Assembly: GCA_002914845.1 (NCBI GenBank)
Contig: JXTC01000018.1
Span: 1,460,079-1,524,078 of the forward strand
Origin: Trema orientale
Lineage: Eukaryota > Streptophyta > Magnoliopsida > Rosales > Cannabaceae
Direction of reading: 5' to 3'
DNA length: 64,000 nt
Shown here: positions 11,976-25,000 of the stretch, in pieces
Numbering within the stretch: the stretch's first letter is position 1
Layout of the letters: every line of letters begins with the position of its first letter
Translations under genes and position numbers: made by a program
Notes under the pieces: generated by a model
The model's input: only the letters and a program-made list of their open reading frames with translations
Databases searched by the model: none
What the model was told of the DNA's origin: nothing

Positions 11976-12550
11976 CTTCTCAAACAGAGTGAAACAAGAA
12001 CCAATTCCCAGAAAGCGGGAACGAGTGAAACAAGAGAAACTTCAAACAAGAGTTTTTATTGTTTTGGCACAAAGCTAAGTTCACCTCATTGGTGACCAGA
12101 GGGAGATAACCTGCTCTTCGAATTGTTTTCAGATCCGTGCTTTCTTCGACAAATCACATACAAGACAAATGCTTAGTATAAACTGATAAATTTTAAACCA
12201 TTCACTATGTCCTAACCTTAGAGTAGGTTTAGAAACCAAAACCGCTTTCAAAAGAAAATAATTAAAACATAAGAATGGTTTGGCAAATATACTCAATATT
12301 TATGGGAGACCGCCAACAAGCATTCAAACGATTCCAAGCTTACCCTTCATTTACTTGAAAAATCTCAAAAGGGATTAATATAAATTCAGTCAAAACGATA
12401 TTTACATAACCAAGCTCTGTTATTTCCTAATCTTGATTCCTAATCTCAAAAGGCCTACTTATTTCATTCACGTTGATATTTTATGTCCCATCGTGACTCC
12501 TGACGAGAGACAAGCAAACTACTTGCCAGAGCATACTAAAATTAGGCACT
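11976..12550. other. Orphan upstream flank joined to the member 2 remnant
   Basis: About 11990-12290 aligns with 19610-19830, which lies some 650-880 bp upstream of the member 4 start; shared blocks include 'aagctaagttcac', 'cttc.tcgacaaatca' and 'tagagtagg.ttagaaacc'. It no longer serves a gene. The rest up to 12550 is 3' flank of member 3. Confidence 0.65.
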
Positions 12551-14532
12551 TTAAACCATCACTATAGTGTTTTCATCAGTCTTAACCTCACACTCATCAT
12601 CTTTGATTTTCTTTCCTTTAAGAAGCTTGACAAATTCTTCAAGTGCAGAGTCGGCATTCTCATACTTCAAAAACTCCTCTGCAACTTGGGCTGGAGTCAC
12701 CTCTGCTTCCTCAAGTAAGCCTTGGATCTCTCCATAGAGGTGGTGGTCGCCAGAGATTTCCAAGTAATTTGAGGCCAACTGCTTGAACGCCTCGTAAGTA
12801 CAGTAACCCATATGAATATGCATGTCCATGCGGCCAGGGCGCAGGAGAGCAGGGTCTAGCCTCTCCTTGTGGTTTGTGGTGAATATGATGATTCTCTCGT
12901 CTCCACAACTCGACCATAGCCCATCTATGAAGTTCAGCAGCCCAGATAATGTCAACTGCATCACATTAAAGTTACAATTTGTCTATTATCTAATTCCCAT
13001 TTTCTCAAGATATATAAGGGGGGAAAGAGAGAATTGATAAATGGGATTAGTTCAACTTCAGTCTGCTTAAAAAAAAAAAAGAAAAATTGTGGTGCTACTT
13101 TACACGCCAACCAAGCTCTTTGTGCGAACTTTTTAACCCTTCACCACAAAAAATAAAAAATAAAAAAATTCCCTCACTCGAAACAAACAAACACAAACAG
13201 ACAAGAGAATGGTAAAGTCTGGCGAAATAGACAAAATATAAATTCATTTGAGAGGACATATTTATTTATTCAAAAAAAAAAAATAAAAACAATCCAAAGA
13301 GATAACATATATGATACATATATCACCAAAGGCAAATGGAGAAGAACTGAAAGTTTAATTCTACATTAGCAGAATCGTCATTTATATTGTAGCCAAACTA
13401 GACTTCAATAAAACAAAAGATTATCTTATAGATCGGTTAAGCACATGATTTATATAATTTCTCTCCAAAAAAATAAATAAATAAATAAAGATTAAAGCAC
13501 ATGATTATTCAGAAAAGAAAAATATGGGGAACTTACAAATGTACCAGCAATACTATTCTTGTCATGATTTTGGTGATGATCAGATTTCTTTTCTTCTTCA
13601 CCCTGGAGGATACGATCAGGTAGATCAACACTACAATCAATGTCTTCAATGACAAGTACGGACCTGTTACCCGTTGCCAAAAGCAACCTTCTTAGGTCTG
13701 AGTCTCTGATGACATTAGCAAGCTGCAAATCATATATATCAAACTTAAGGTGGTTGGCCATGGCTGCCACCAAGCTCGATTTACCAGTCCCCGGAGGCCC
13801 GTACAACAAGTAGCCACGTTTCCATGCTCTCCCAACTTTCTTGTACAACTCTTTCCTCCTCACAAACCTGTTGAGATCATTCATAATATCATCCTTCTTG
13901 TTCAGGTCCATAGCCAGAGTCTCGAAAGTCGCAGGGTGGTCGAGATTAATGGATTGCCAGCCGATTCCTTTGTAAGAGTTGTTCAGGGTGTGCATCTTCA
14001 AAACCCTTTTCTCCTCACCAATGGCTTTGGCTCTATCGAGCACGAAAGGGATGTAGGAGTTAGAGACCTTGTCTTCGTACTTATTGTGGAAGCTCAGCTC
14101 GTAGTATCGCTTCTCGGAGCTGTCCTTGTCCGACTTGGAGCAGACGAAAGTCCAGTGAAGCTCGATCCCGCCGTCGAACAAGTCGGTGACCGTCTCCCCG
14201 TCCTCGAGACGGAAGATCAACCCCTTGACCTCTTTGGGGCTCTTGCTGACGTTGAGCCTCTTGGTGTTGGGGCCACGAAGTGTTTCGAGGTAGACACCGG
14301 CGGCGTAGTAGATGTCGTTGAGGCCTCCTAATTCGTTGTCCTCGTTGAAAACGAAGGTGAGCATAGGAGTGTGAGCTTTGAACAAGTTCTGGAGAACGGA
14401 GATAAGGTAGTCGCGGAGTTGTTGGGGTAGGATTTGGTGGAGCATGGACTGGAGAAACATTACGGAGGCCGTGATGGAAGCGAAGGCCGAGAAAAGTGAG
14501 GATGGAGATGGCATTTCTTTCGTGGAGAACAT
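12551..14532 (-). CDS. BCS1/OM66-like AAA-ATPase, array member 3
   Basis: Exon 1 is 14532-13537 and exon 2 is 12955-12551, with a 581-nt GT-AG phase-0 intron; 466 residues. Order: hydrophobic N-terminal segment (about 11-30), AAA-associated region, Walker A GPPGTGKSS at 245-253 (K251), Walker B E296-D297. The intron follows. Then come LTLSGLLNF, sensor-1 TTN and LLRPGRMD. The acidic/lysine linker before the intron (about 310-330) varies between copies. The frame is open 18 codons upstream, to an alternative ATG (MNHNN). I chose the ATG shared with members 1 and 5. Subtype I tail (KTDENTIVMV). Intact by inspection; expression is unknown. Confidence 0.92.
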
Positions 14533-14616
14533 TGTTAAATTAACAATATGGGACTCGGAAATAAATATGGGGTTATTATGGTTCAATGTTCTTCAGTTTT
14601 GATAAGAGTATTAACA

Positions 14617-14623
14617 ATATATA
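14617..14623 (-). promoter_or_regulatory. TATA box of AAA-ATPase member 3
   Basis: The minus strand reads TTATATATTG 85-92 nt before the start codon, nearly the same spacing as in members 1 and 6. Confidence 0.45.
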
Positions 14624-15853
14624 ACGTACAAGTTTTGGACCATTGGTGGTGGTGGGGCTGATGGAAACTGGAAAGTACTGGGGAAATTCAAATGATTCGG
14701 AGCTATAGTTGGGACCTAAGTGAAAATACTTCGAAATTCTACGTTGGAATTCAAAAAGATAAATAAATATACTTCAAAAAAAAAAATATATTAAAGAATC
14801 ATGTGCTCGGCCATGTGGCACCGACATGTAATTGGAGAATCTCTGTACACGAACAACTTTTTGGTGTTCAATTTCATTTCTGCTACTTTGTTTAATTAGC
14901 CGAAAGAGAGTTTAGTGGACTTGTTTACATTTGTTCAATAGACTTAAACAAAGACATAATATATTAGTACAAAATTGTCTGCTCTGCTTCTGTATTTCTT
15001 TGTTTTGGATTGTTGCTATTATTATATATATATTTATTCGCAAAGAGAGAAAGAAGGATGACGAGAAGGTAGTCTATGCAATATGCATATTTTGTGCAAC
15101 CTTTTCCACTCGAGTAAGATCACGAGGTATTATATAGTGTCGAATACTGTATAATATAGTTATCTGTTAATGTTTCACTATTATTAATAAATTAGGTTTT
15201 ATATGAGTCTAATTTGAAGTGTGATTATAATTAGTGAGTAATAAATAAACATATTATGTAGTATAGGACATTATATAATGTTTTATAGCATTACATTATA
15301 TGGTATCTTATAGCATTATTTTTTCCACTCATCTGTTATCTCATCTATGATTGGGGAACTTTGGTTTCAGTAATTAGGGATCGAATCCACTTGCAATATG
15401 TATTCCACTTGCAATATGTATTGGCTTAGAATATTCGTAGATGGTCGGTGAGATCAGTACTGGCTATGGTTCTGCAAATATTTACTTAGCTATGTTCACA
15501 GGTTATTACCAATACAAGCATTTGACTAAGAATAAAGAAAATTACATAATCAGCTTTAGTTTACTCTAAAATCCCATAATTAGTCACTCCTCTCACCAAG
15601 TTTCAAAGAAAGGACAACCATAAATAAATATTTCTCTTGTACTTTTTTATTTTTAAAATTTTAATGTTAAGAGTATTGGAAATGACATTTTTCCCACTGA
15701 AATTGGAAATTAGAATGTCTCAATGTCACCCTAAACACAAAAATTGGTCAAATTTGGAGGTTGAAAAGCACATAGTTTAGGGAGCACAATATTTGACAAA
15801 GAGGAAGAAGTCAAACCGGTAGAAAAATTAATGAAATTTGGCAGTTGTACTTC

Positions 15854-15893
<40 letters not shown>

Positions 15894-16720
15894 GCTTGCT
15901 TTTTAGCCTTTAGATTAAGACAATCAAATCAAGCAACTACTTAAAGAGATCAATTTTCTTATTCTTTTGGACACATAATTGATTTTTGTGGAGAGACAGA
16001 GGAAGTCAGTTTTAAGAATCTTTGTCTATGTCATAACGAGAATTACATTGTGCTAAGAATGAGCAATCAGTTAATTTTTACTCGAATAATTTTATTTTTT
16101 TCATTTTAATGGATCTTCTTGCTTTATTGTACAGAATTTCAGCTGAAAGCCTGATGACATGATTCAGATCATTAAATGATGATAAAAGTAAAAATTTGAC
16201 ACTTTCGCTCTTGGTTTTACTTTACCTTCTTTGAAAAATAGCTTTTCACGTTTTTGTAAGACAGTAATTTCATAGTAGATCATGTGATAAGAAAAGGATG
16301 AAACCAAAGAATCATTCTGCGCTTTTTTAAGCTTGTTGGGATATGAAAGAAGCCCTTTATTTTGGCTGCTTCCCCCACCCCCGGATTTGCTATATTATTG
16401 GTCTACTCAAAGAATTTTGCACATCTGTTACGGTTTAATGTTACATATGCTTTGGTCTTTTTTCAACCTATCAATTTCTCAAAGGTCCATTAACGACAAC
16501 CGCAATCTTATATCTTTAGTATTCCAATTTCAACCTAGCTAAGTTTGTTTTATGTTATTCGTTCGCAATAATTGATATGATAACCTTTTTAGTTGTTATA
16601 GCANGGGGGAGGAGAGAGGTGATTAAATTTTCCTAAAAAGAAAAAAAGCCATTTAGCAAGGCAATTCCCACATTGGACCATTGAAATCACTTCAAGTCTA
16701 CAAGTACATTAGTAATATTC
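14624..16720. other. Intergenic DNA between members 3 and 4, duplicated flanks
   Basis: No gene. About 14880-15010 is the conserved upstream block of the array ('tttgtttacatttgtt ... ttgtctgctctgcttct'). A run of 34 T lies at 15859-15892, and one unresolved base near 16604. About 15893-16080 is the 3'-distal flank shared with the member 2 remnant. About 15130-15330 is AT-rich with weak internal inverted words, perhaps an old MITE. Confidence 0.5.
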
Positions 16721-18955
16721 CTAGCAGATTTGCCATTTCTTCTCGTCAACCTTGGCATGGTCACACTCATCACCTTTCATTTTCTTTTGTTTAAGAAGAT
16801 CGACTAGTCCTTCAAGTGCAGACTCAGCATCCTCATCCTTCATCATCTCCTCTGCAACTTGGGCTGGAGTCACCGGTGTTTCCTCAAGTAAGCCTTGGAT
16901 CTCTCCATAGAGGTGGTGGTGGTCACCAGAGATTTCCAAGTAGTTTGAGGCCAACTGCTTGAAAGCCTCGTAAGTACAGTAACCCATATGAATATGCATG
17001 TCCATGCGGCCAGGGCGCAAGAGAGCAGGGTCTAGCCTCTCCTTGTGATTTGTGGTAAATATTATAATCCTCTCATCTCCACAACTAGACCATAGTCCAT
17101 CTACGAAGTTCAGCAGCCCAGACAATGTCAACTGCGTCACATTAGAGTTACAATTTTGCTATTATCTAGTTCTCATTAATTGTCTCAAGAATTAGAAAAA
17201 AGGAAAAAAAAAAAAAAAGAAAAAAAGAAAAAGAGAGAGAATAGATCGAAAGGGATTTGTCCAACTTCAGTGTAATACAGAAGAAATTATAAAAGAAAAA
17301 AAGAACTATTGTGGAGCTACTTTACACGCTAGCCAAGCTCTTAGTTTGGACTTATTAACCGTAAAAAAGAAATTTCTCACTCAATACAAACGAACATACA
17401 CAAACAAGATAATCCTATTTTTTCTTTTTCACAAATCACAAAAACATAGACAAACATAAAACCAACGAAACACATTTCGAGGAACTTAATAATTCAGAAA
17501 CAACAATAATTTATTAAGGTGAAATTGTCACTTCGAACCATGCTAGCTCTTCACTGGAATCTCATTCAGAAGGCTACCATGCCATTACAAGTATTTCTTT
17601 AAAAGTATCAAAAACCGAAAGTTAAATTTACAAAAGACCCAACCCTATATGACCTCAATGTAAACGACACAGTTTAGCAAATATAACATTGCAAGCTGGC
17701 AACCACAAAATAACATAGAAAAGGTAAAAGTGACTAACACTGTAATTGCCTCACAACATCATGCCCCGCATCACATTTTCAGTAACTAATTAAATGCATG
17801 CCTACTTCTTAGTTCCAGCTCACTCTATCTAATGACTTTGCTTGTGATTAACAGGAACCAATTAGGCCCTAACATCTAACAAATCAAAGTATGATAAAAA
17901 AGCACATGTTCAATATTATTCATAACAGAAAAATATGAGGAACTTACAGATGTCCCATTAATACTATTCTTGTCATATTGGGGATCAGATTTCTTTTCTT
18001 CTCCTCCATGGAGACGATCAGGGAGATTTACACTACAATCAATGTCTTCAATCACAAGTATGGACCTGTTACCCGTTGCCAGAAGCAACCTTCTAAGCTC
18101 GGAGTCTCGTCGTACATTAGCGAGCTGTAAATCATATATATCGAACTTGAGGTGGTTAGCCATGGCGGCCACCAAGCTCGATTTACCAGTCCCCGGTGGT
18201 CCATACAACAAGTACCCTCGTTTCCAAGCTCTCCCAACTTTCTTGTAAAACTCTTTCCTCTTCACGAACCTATTGAGATCCTCCATGATTTTAGTCTTTT
18301 TCTTCACATCCATGGCCACAGTCTCGAAAGTCGCAGGATGGTCGAGGTTAACGGATTGCCAGTTCATTCCGCTCGATGGGCTATAAGTGTGCATCTTCAA
18401 AACCCTTCTCTCCTCTCTAATCGTTTTGGCACTATCGAGTACGAAAGGTATATAAGAGTCACAGACCTTACCTTCGTCTTCGTTGTGGAAGCTCAGCTCG
18501 TAGCATTGCCTATTGCCGCCGCCGCCGCGGCCGGGGCTGTCCCTGTCCTCTTCCGACCTGGAGCAGACGAATCTCCATTGAAGCTCCATCCCGTCGTATG
18601 AGTCGGTGACCGTCTCGCCGGTTTCGAGGCGAATGATGAGCCCTTTCTCTTTGAGGCTTTTGCTGACGTTGAGCCTTTTGTTCCCGGGGCCACGCAGGGT
18701 TTGGAGGTAGACACTGGCGGCTTCGTAGATCTGGTTAAGGCCTCCGAACGCGCTTTCCTTGTCGAAGACGAAGGCTATTTGCGTTGGCGTGTGAGCTTTG
18801 AAGATCAAGTTGCGGAGAATGGAGATAAGGTAGTCGCGAACCTGGTGGGGTAGGATTTGATAGACCATGGATTGGAGGAACATTATGGAGGCCGTGATGG
18901 AAGCGAAGGCCGAGAAAAGTGAGGACAGAGATGGCACTTCTTTGGTGGAGAGCAT
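16721..18955 (-). CDS. BCS1/OM66-like AAA-ATPase, array member 4
   Basis: Exon 1 is 18955-17948 and exon 2 is 17131-16721, with an 816-nt GT-AG phase-0 intron; 472 residues. Walker A GPPGTGKSS at 252-260 (K258), Walker B E303-D304, sensor-1 TTN and LLRPGRMD in exon 2. It starts MLSTKEV where the paralogues have MFSTKEM; an in-frame ATG 19 codons upstream is possible. A local glycine-rich insertion PGRGGGGN (141-148) lies in the AAA-associated region, coded by GC-rich sequence unlike the neighbours. A doubled His (DHHHLY) marks exon 2. Subtype II tail (DHAKVDEKKWQIC), like the member 2 remnant and unlike members 3 and 5. Confidence 0.92.
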
Positions 18956-21900
18956 GATTATTAACTTAACAATATGTGACTTGAAAGAAATAAGGGTGTT
19001 ATTATGGCTCAAAGCTCTTTAATTTTGATGAGAGTGACTATGAACATAGGCGTGTGTGTGCATATAGCAGTGTCTAAGTTGGTGTTAAATACTAGAGGGT
19101 TCATAGCATTACTCATCACTATATACAGATACATCTGTAGTGGGCACCAGTTTTAAGTATCTGTATACCAATATTCACATAATATTCACACACTTTTAAT
19201 TGGACCAATGGTGGGGCATGATAGAAAGTACGGGTAAATTCAGCTCTCTTAAGGGGTAAGTAATATTCCAAGGAGAGAGAAGGTTAACTAGAAAGGCAGT
19301 TCAATTCCATAGAGTCGTGTGTGACTGGATAATTGGTGCAAGTTCTTTTCAAACATGAAAAGTTTGTGAACACTCAACACGTACGAGTCTTGACACGCCA
19401 CGTCGCCACGCACAAGTCACAACTGAAAAACTCACTGTGGTTGGCAACTTTGGTTTCCCTGCTCAGTGATCGAATCAAATTGGAATATTGGCTCAGAATT
19501 AATATTCGAAGATGGCCACTCACATCCTAACACGCCATCAATATCTAATTTAGTTCAATGAAAAAGGGCCCGTGAGACATTTCCATGAAATTCAAAAAAA
19601 AAAAAAAAAAAATTCAGAGTGAAATAGGGTAAGCTTCAAACGGAGTCAGTACGAAGCTAAGTTCACACTATTGGAGAAGCTGCTCTCCTTATTATTTTCA
19701 ATTGGTGCTTCCATCGACAAATCATGTTTGCGGCATTGCTTTATATAAACTGCTCAGCATTTTAAACCAATTCTGGAACATATGCATGCCCTAGCTTTAG
19801 AGTAGGATTAGAAACCGAAAATGCTTATGGAAGAAAGTGCACAGACACCAACTAAGAATAAAGCACAGTTACATTTTCAATTTCAGTTATAGTTTCCCCA
19901 CAAAAATCGCAATTGTATTCTGACTCTTCTCACCAATTAAGTTTCAAAATTTTTTTTTTTTTTTTGATATTTATAATTTATAAACGAGGAGTGATGAGTG
20001 CTAAAAATGCAGTCTTTTTTTACTTGAGATTCTTAGCCACACGACCCAAAGACTCGTGGTTACTATACAATTTCATGTTTGAATAATATAACTATTCATA
20101 GTGGAATCTATATGTTTGAGCAATACACTAGAGAATAAATAAGAAAGTGGGTGTACTTAGAATTCCTCTTTATAAATATATTTAATTGTTATGTGTAATT
20201 TCTTACCTGCCCGATTAAAGGCTGCTCGTTTACTCTGCTCGCGACAATTATGATGGTGTTAGAAACTTGATGATCTGTTCGAAATAACGAGAAAAAAGAT
20301 AATGACCAACTTTGAGACCCTCAATTATTGATAAAATTATTATGGCATGCTAAACAAGATAGCGGAGAACAAAACCCATCAACTCCTGACAGCTCCATAT
20401 TATTCCCACTACTACTACCTGCTAACGCCAGAGTGAACTTGCCCCAGACATTATATATAGACCCCAAAACAAAGGAAAGGGAATCAGATCTGAAACCCTC
20501 TAAATATTATTGTAAATTTTCTTATAAATATTCTTAATAATATCGATTACAGTAGCGGGTTAGTTCTTTGAAATTTCTTAGATTCTTTGAAATTTCTTAG
20601 TAAATGAAATTTTAGAGTCAAATTGTTATACTGTTTCTTAGTAAAACACATGATGGTGGTGTAACGTCTCCTAACCTAACTAACTAGTTTAACATGACGA
20701 TAATTCTATCCATTTAGGTTAGGAAGCATTAAACTTTGGTTAACTTAATTTTATAAGAACTTAAAAATACAGAAAAATTAAAATATCTTTACACTTTTCA
20801 CTTAAATTTTACAATAATTTTTGAAACCCCATATCTACATATCATTGAATGAGTGGAGTTGGGTCTATAGCCAAATATTGTGTTTCATTTACTATGAGAA
20901 TTATAGGCTTTTTACCCTTCAATTTTAACTGATTTAGTTTAGGGTGAATTGGAACATTTTTTTTTTTTTTGAAATTGAATTGGAACATCTTGTAGTAATT
21001 TCAAATGGGAAAGTGTGGTTCCCAAGAATATAGAAATGATAAATTATAGTATTGACACTAAAAATTGGTTAAACGATACTAAAATTGGTGTTTATTTTAT
21101 TTTATTTTATTTATCTATTTTTTGCATTATTTGGCTGCTAATAATAGAAACAGGGAAATTGATATGGATAGTATTAGTCTGGACTAAAATGATTTTTTTA
21201 GAATATTTTGAAAAGTGATTTTTGTAAGTGTGTTACAATGTTTTGTGATAGTAATGAAAGTATTTAGAACCATTAATTGATCTTTAAAGAACCATGATTT
21301 TATGATCACAGAGAGTGTGATCATTGTCACATAATCCTGTGACACTCTAATAACTATAGTCTTATTCTATTTGAATAGGAAACTTCTTAAAAAAGCTCAC
21401 ACATATGTTTATAATGTCAGGAAGGTCTATGATTAAGTGCTATAAATTAGTTTTCTTAACTGGTTTGTATACTCCTTTATGCTGTTGTCAATCCTAATCA
21501 ACTAAACAATAAAGCAAATATATTCTCTCATTTTCTCATCCACAAAAAGTTGGCTGCCGGCATTCAATTACTTTTCGGCGTGAAAGGGGCAAAAGCCAAA
21601 AAGGGCTCTGGCCAAGTTGTTAGTCCAGTCCAAGCACTTCTTTGTAACTTTCAGCATAAGAAACTTAAATTAAATAAAATTGAAATACTCTAAGTTTCAT
21701 TCTTTACTAAGTCAGGAAAATCACAATAAGTTGATTAACATGGGAACTTAATTAATTCTTGATTCTCGGAAAACCTCAATCTTAGCACATCAAGGATCAA
21801 GCCCGGTTTTGGCTACAGACACTTCCATGTGTGTAGCGCGGTGTTTTATTCTAATCACTTTCAATTCACAAAAGAGCTACATATATATCCAAATATGAAG

Positions 21901-22084
21901 TAACAATTATTACTTGTTAAAGAAAAAAATGAGTATTTGTAAAATTTAGTGGAGAAAAAAACGTAAGAATCCAATTATTAATGGTATAAAGTTGTTATTT
22001 ATATTTATGGACTGATGGAATTCTTAAAACATTTTTCTTTTCTTAATTACCATTTGCCATGTGAGCATACTGAAATTAAGCATT
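18956..22084. other. Upstream region of member 4 and 3' flank of member 5
   Basis: No gene. About 19430-19830 is duplicated upstream flank, matching 11990-12290 in part. About 21400-21660 ('gttggctgccgg ... ggggcaaaagccaaaa') matches 26760-27010, upstream of member 5. About 20690-20750 has an inverted counterpart near 26440-26500. About 21910-22080 is the duplicated 3' flank block. Confidence 0.5.
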
Positions 22085-25000
22085 TTACACCATCACTATA
22101 GTGCTTTCATCAGTCTTAGCATCACACTCATTACTACCTTCCATTTTCTTTCCATTAAGAAACTTGACAAATTCTTCAAGTGCAAAATTAGCATTCTCAT
22201 GCTTCAAGAACTCCTCTGCAACTTGTGCTGGAGTCACCTTTGTTTTCTCAAGTACGCTCTGGATCTCTCCATAGAGGTGGTGGTCGCCAGAGATTTCCAA
22301 GTAATTTGAGGCCAATTGCTTGAATGCCTCGTAAGTACAATAACCCATATGAATATGCATGTCCATGCGGCCAGGGCGCAAGAGAGCAGGGTCTAGCCTC
22401 TCCATGTGGTTTGTGGTGAATATGATGATCCTCTCGTCTCCACAGCTCGACCACAGTCCATCTATGAAGTTCAACAGCCCAGATAATGTCAACTGCATCA
22501 TAAAAAATTCCAATGAGATTATTTTTTAAATCTCATCCTCATTTTTACCTTTTTCACTCGAACATAAACAAATATAAACCAACTGCATAACTGCATTTGG
22601 AGAAACCTATTTTCACTAACTTATTTGTGCCTACTTTGTTTCCAGCTCACCTTATCCAGGGGCAGAGGGAATTGATTTCAATAAGGGCATAACTTAATTA
22701 AGAGATTCTTTTTTATTTCTTTATAAGGCTAATCAGGACAAACTGATTTTGATAGGATGATATATAGAGGAGATTAGATTATACCATTCCTTCATTCTTT
22801 CCACACCCTTCATACACACTCTAAAACTTTTATTGTTGAGATATCAACTTCTGCCTTTAAGTTTTAATATATCTGTTATATGTGAAATTTCCTAAATAAT
22901 CAGCTCGTGAAGTACAGCTACTCGGTCTTGCCACAACAGCTCGCAGTTAGCCTAGAGCTAGTCCATGCGACCTTAAATGATACACTATTCCCCAGTAAAC
23001 AAATATGCCAAAGTTCAAGTTAGGTATCAGCTCATGTCAGCTTGCATAATATCTCTACATGTGAGCTGCGAGGAGAAAACAAGCTCCCAAACGAACTATC
23101 CATATATTCGGAAAAAAAGGACCAAAACTGGTCGAACCAAGTTAAGAAGCAATCAAGCTGCGCAAAGTCAAACAAATCGAGGAGATTTAGGAACTTATGA
23201 CAAAAAAGTCCAAATCCGTAATCTGTGGAACGAAACAAATAGAGGATAAGTGGGAGACAAACTCAACTGTTCTTACCTACACTTTGACGACTACTATTTG
23301 CTCCGCTAAATACGGTTACTATAGTAACGCAACATAGGGTTTCTACAATACGTAATACAATTGCTACAGTAACACAACATAGGGTTTTTACAATACGTAG
23401 TAGTAGTAATAATAATAATAACTCAAACAAACCTTTTTTTTCCCAGAAAAAATGAGAATAAGAATAAAAACAAAAAAAAAAGTTTGATTAATATTTGGAA
23501 CCCAAAAGTTTGTCTATCTATATAGTTAGTTTTATCATGAGAGCAAGAGATTGAAAAAAAAAAAAACAAAATAATTTGATTTATTAATAACCAATTTTTA
23601 TTTAAATAACATGTGAAAATGGGTGTATTAAGAAAATATTTGAATTTTAAATGTTAAAAAGCGACCTATTTAGAAAGAATAATACTAAGTATCCTACTTT
23701 ATATCACACTTTTTTAATATTATGTGATATAACATGTGATTTATTACCATAAAATTGGTAAATGTCACTCAACCTATTAGTGATAAATTTCAATTTCAAC
23801 TTTTTTTCTTTTGGAAAAAAAAAAAAAAAAAGCTATAAAGAAGTGCGATCTCTAGCACTATCCATTTAGAAAAGAGGTAGATAGAGAAAATAGATAAGTA
23901 ATGATATAGTTACTCTTAGTACTATGAACCTTTTAAATTTATTTTTAGCTTTTGCACACAATACATTTTAGGCCCAAAAGTTACTCTAATTAGTAAATAA
24001 ACTATAGTAAAATGACATATCTTTTGCCTTATTTATTTGAGGAATGCTATGGACACTAATATTGTCCAATACCACAATAAAATATCTATCTGTCGTGGGA
24101 TGATTTTAATTAATAAAATAGGTTTCATATAGACTCTACTTAAATTATAATTACAATTATAATTTATCAGTGAGAGACTAACACATGTGGCATTGAGCAC
24201 TATATGGTACTCAATAATATTATTATATTTATTAAGCAGGTCAAAACTCAAAATTATATATTTACATATTTATAATATATATTTTCAAAAATCAAGCGGG
24301 GACATATGTAGCTCCGCCTCTGACTTTATCTGGCTGGAAACACTGTTTGCGATTATCACAAACAAATTAGGACTTAAGATCCACCGAAGCAAAGAGCATA
24401 TCGAGTATGGGGAACTTACAGATGTACCGGCAATAATATTCTTGTCATTTTGGTGATCATATTTCTTTACTTCTCCGTGGAGACGATCAGGTAGATCAAC
24501 ACTGCAATCAATATCCTCGATGACAAGTATGGACCTGTTAGCCGTTGCCAAAAGCAACCTTCTCAGGTCTGAGTCTCTGCTTACATTAGCAAGCTGCAAG
24601 TCATATATATCAAACTTAAGGTGGTTAGCCATGGCGGCCACCAAGCTCGATTTACCAGTCCCCGGCGGTCCATACAACAAGTAGCCTCGTTTCCAAGCTC
24701 TCCCAACTTTCTTGTAAAACTCTTTCCTCTTCACAAACCTATCGAGATCATTTATAATATGAGTCTTTTTCTTCAGGTCCATGGCCACAGTCTCGAAAGT
24801 TGCAGGGTGTTCGAGATTAACGGATTGCCAGTTGACTGCATTACTACTTGGCGAGTTATAAGAATTGTTCAGAGTGTGCATCTTCAAGACCCTTTTCTCG
24901 TCACTAATGGCTTTGGCCTTATCGAGTACGAAAGGGATATAAGAGTTAGAGACCTTGTCTTCGTGCTTATTGTGGAAGCTCAGCTCGTAGTATCGCTTCT

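Noticed and set aside
12956..12964. Exon-2 open frames starting M-Q or M-M-Q as separate small genes
   Set aside because: Those first codons are intron sequence including the acceptor CAG. Splicing to exon 1 in phase 0 gives the full ATPase.
13750..14331. Long plus-strand open frames antisense to AAA-ATPase exon 1 (also at 1848-2228, 18152-18601, 24621-25043, 33246-33542)
   Set aside because: They lie opposite conserved exons, start and stop at different places in each paralogue, and match no known protein. They are explained by codon composition of the sense gene.
14533..14586. Upstream in-frame extensions MNHNN (member 3) and MSHNN (member 4) as the true N-terminus
   Set aside because: The ATG downstream (MFSTKEM or MLSTKEV) is the one shared by all four copies. 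In member 1 the upstream frame has a stop and in member 5 it is absent.
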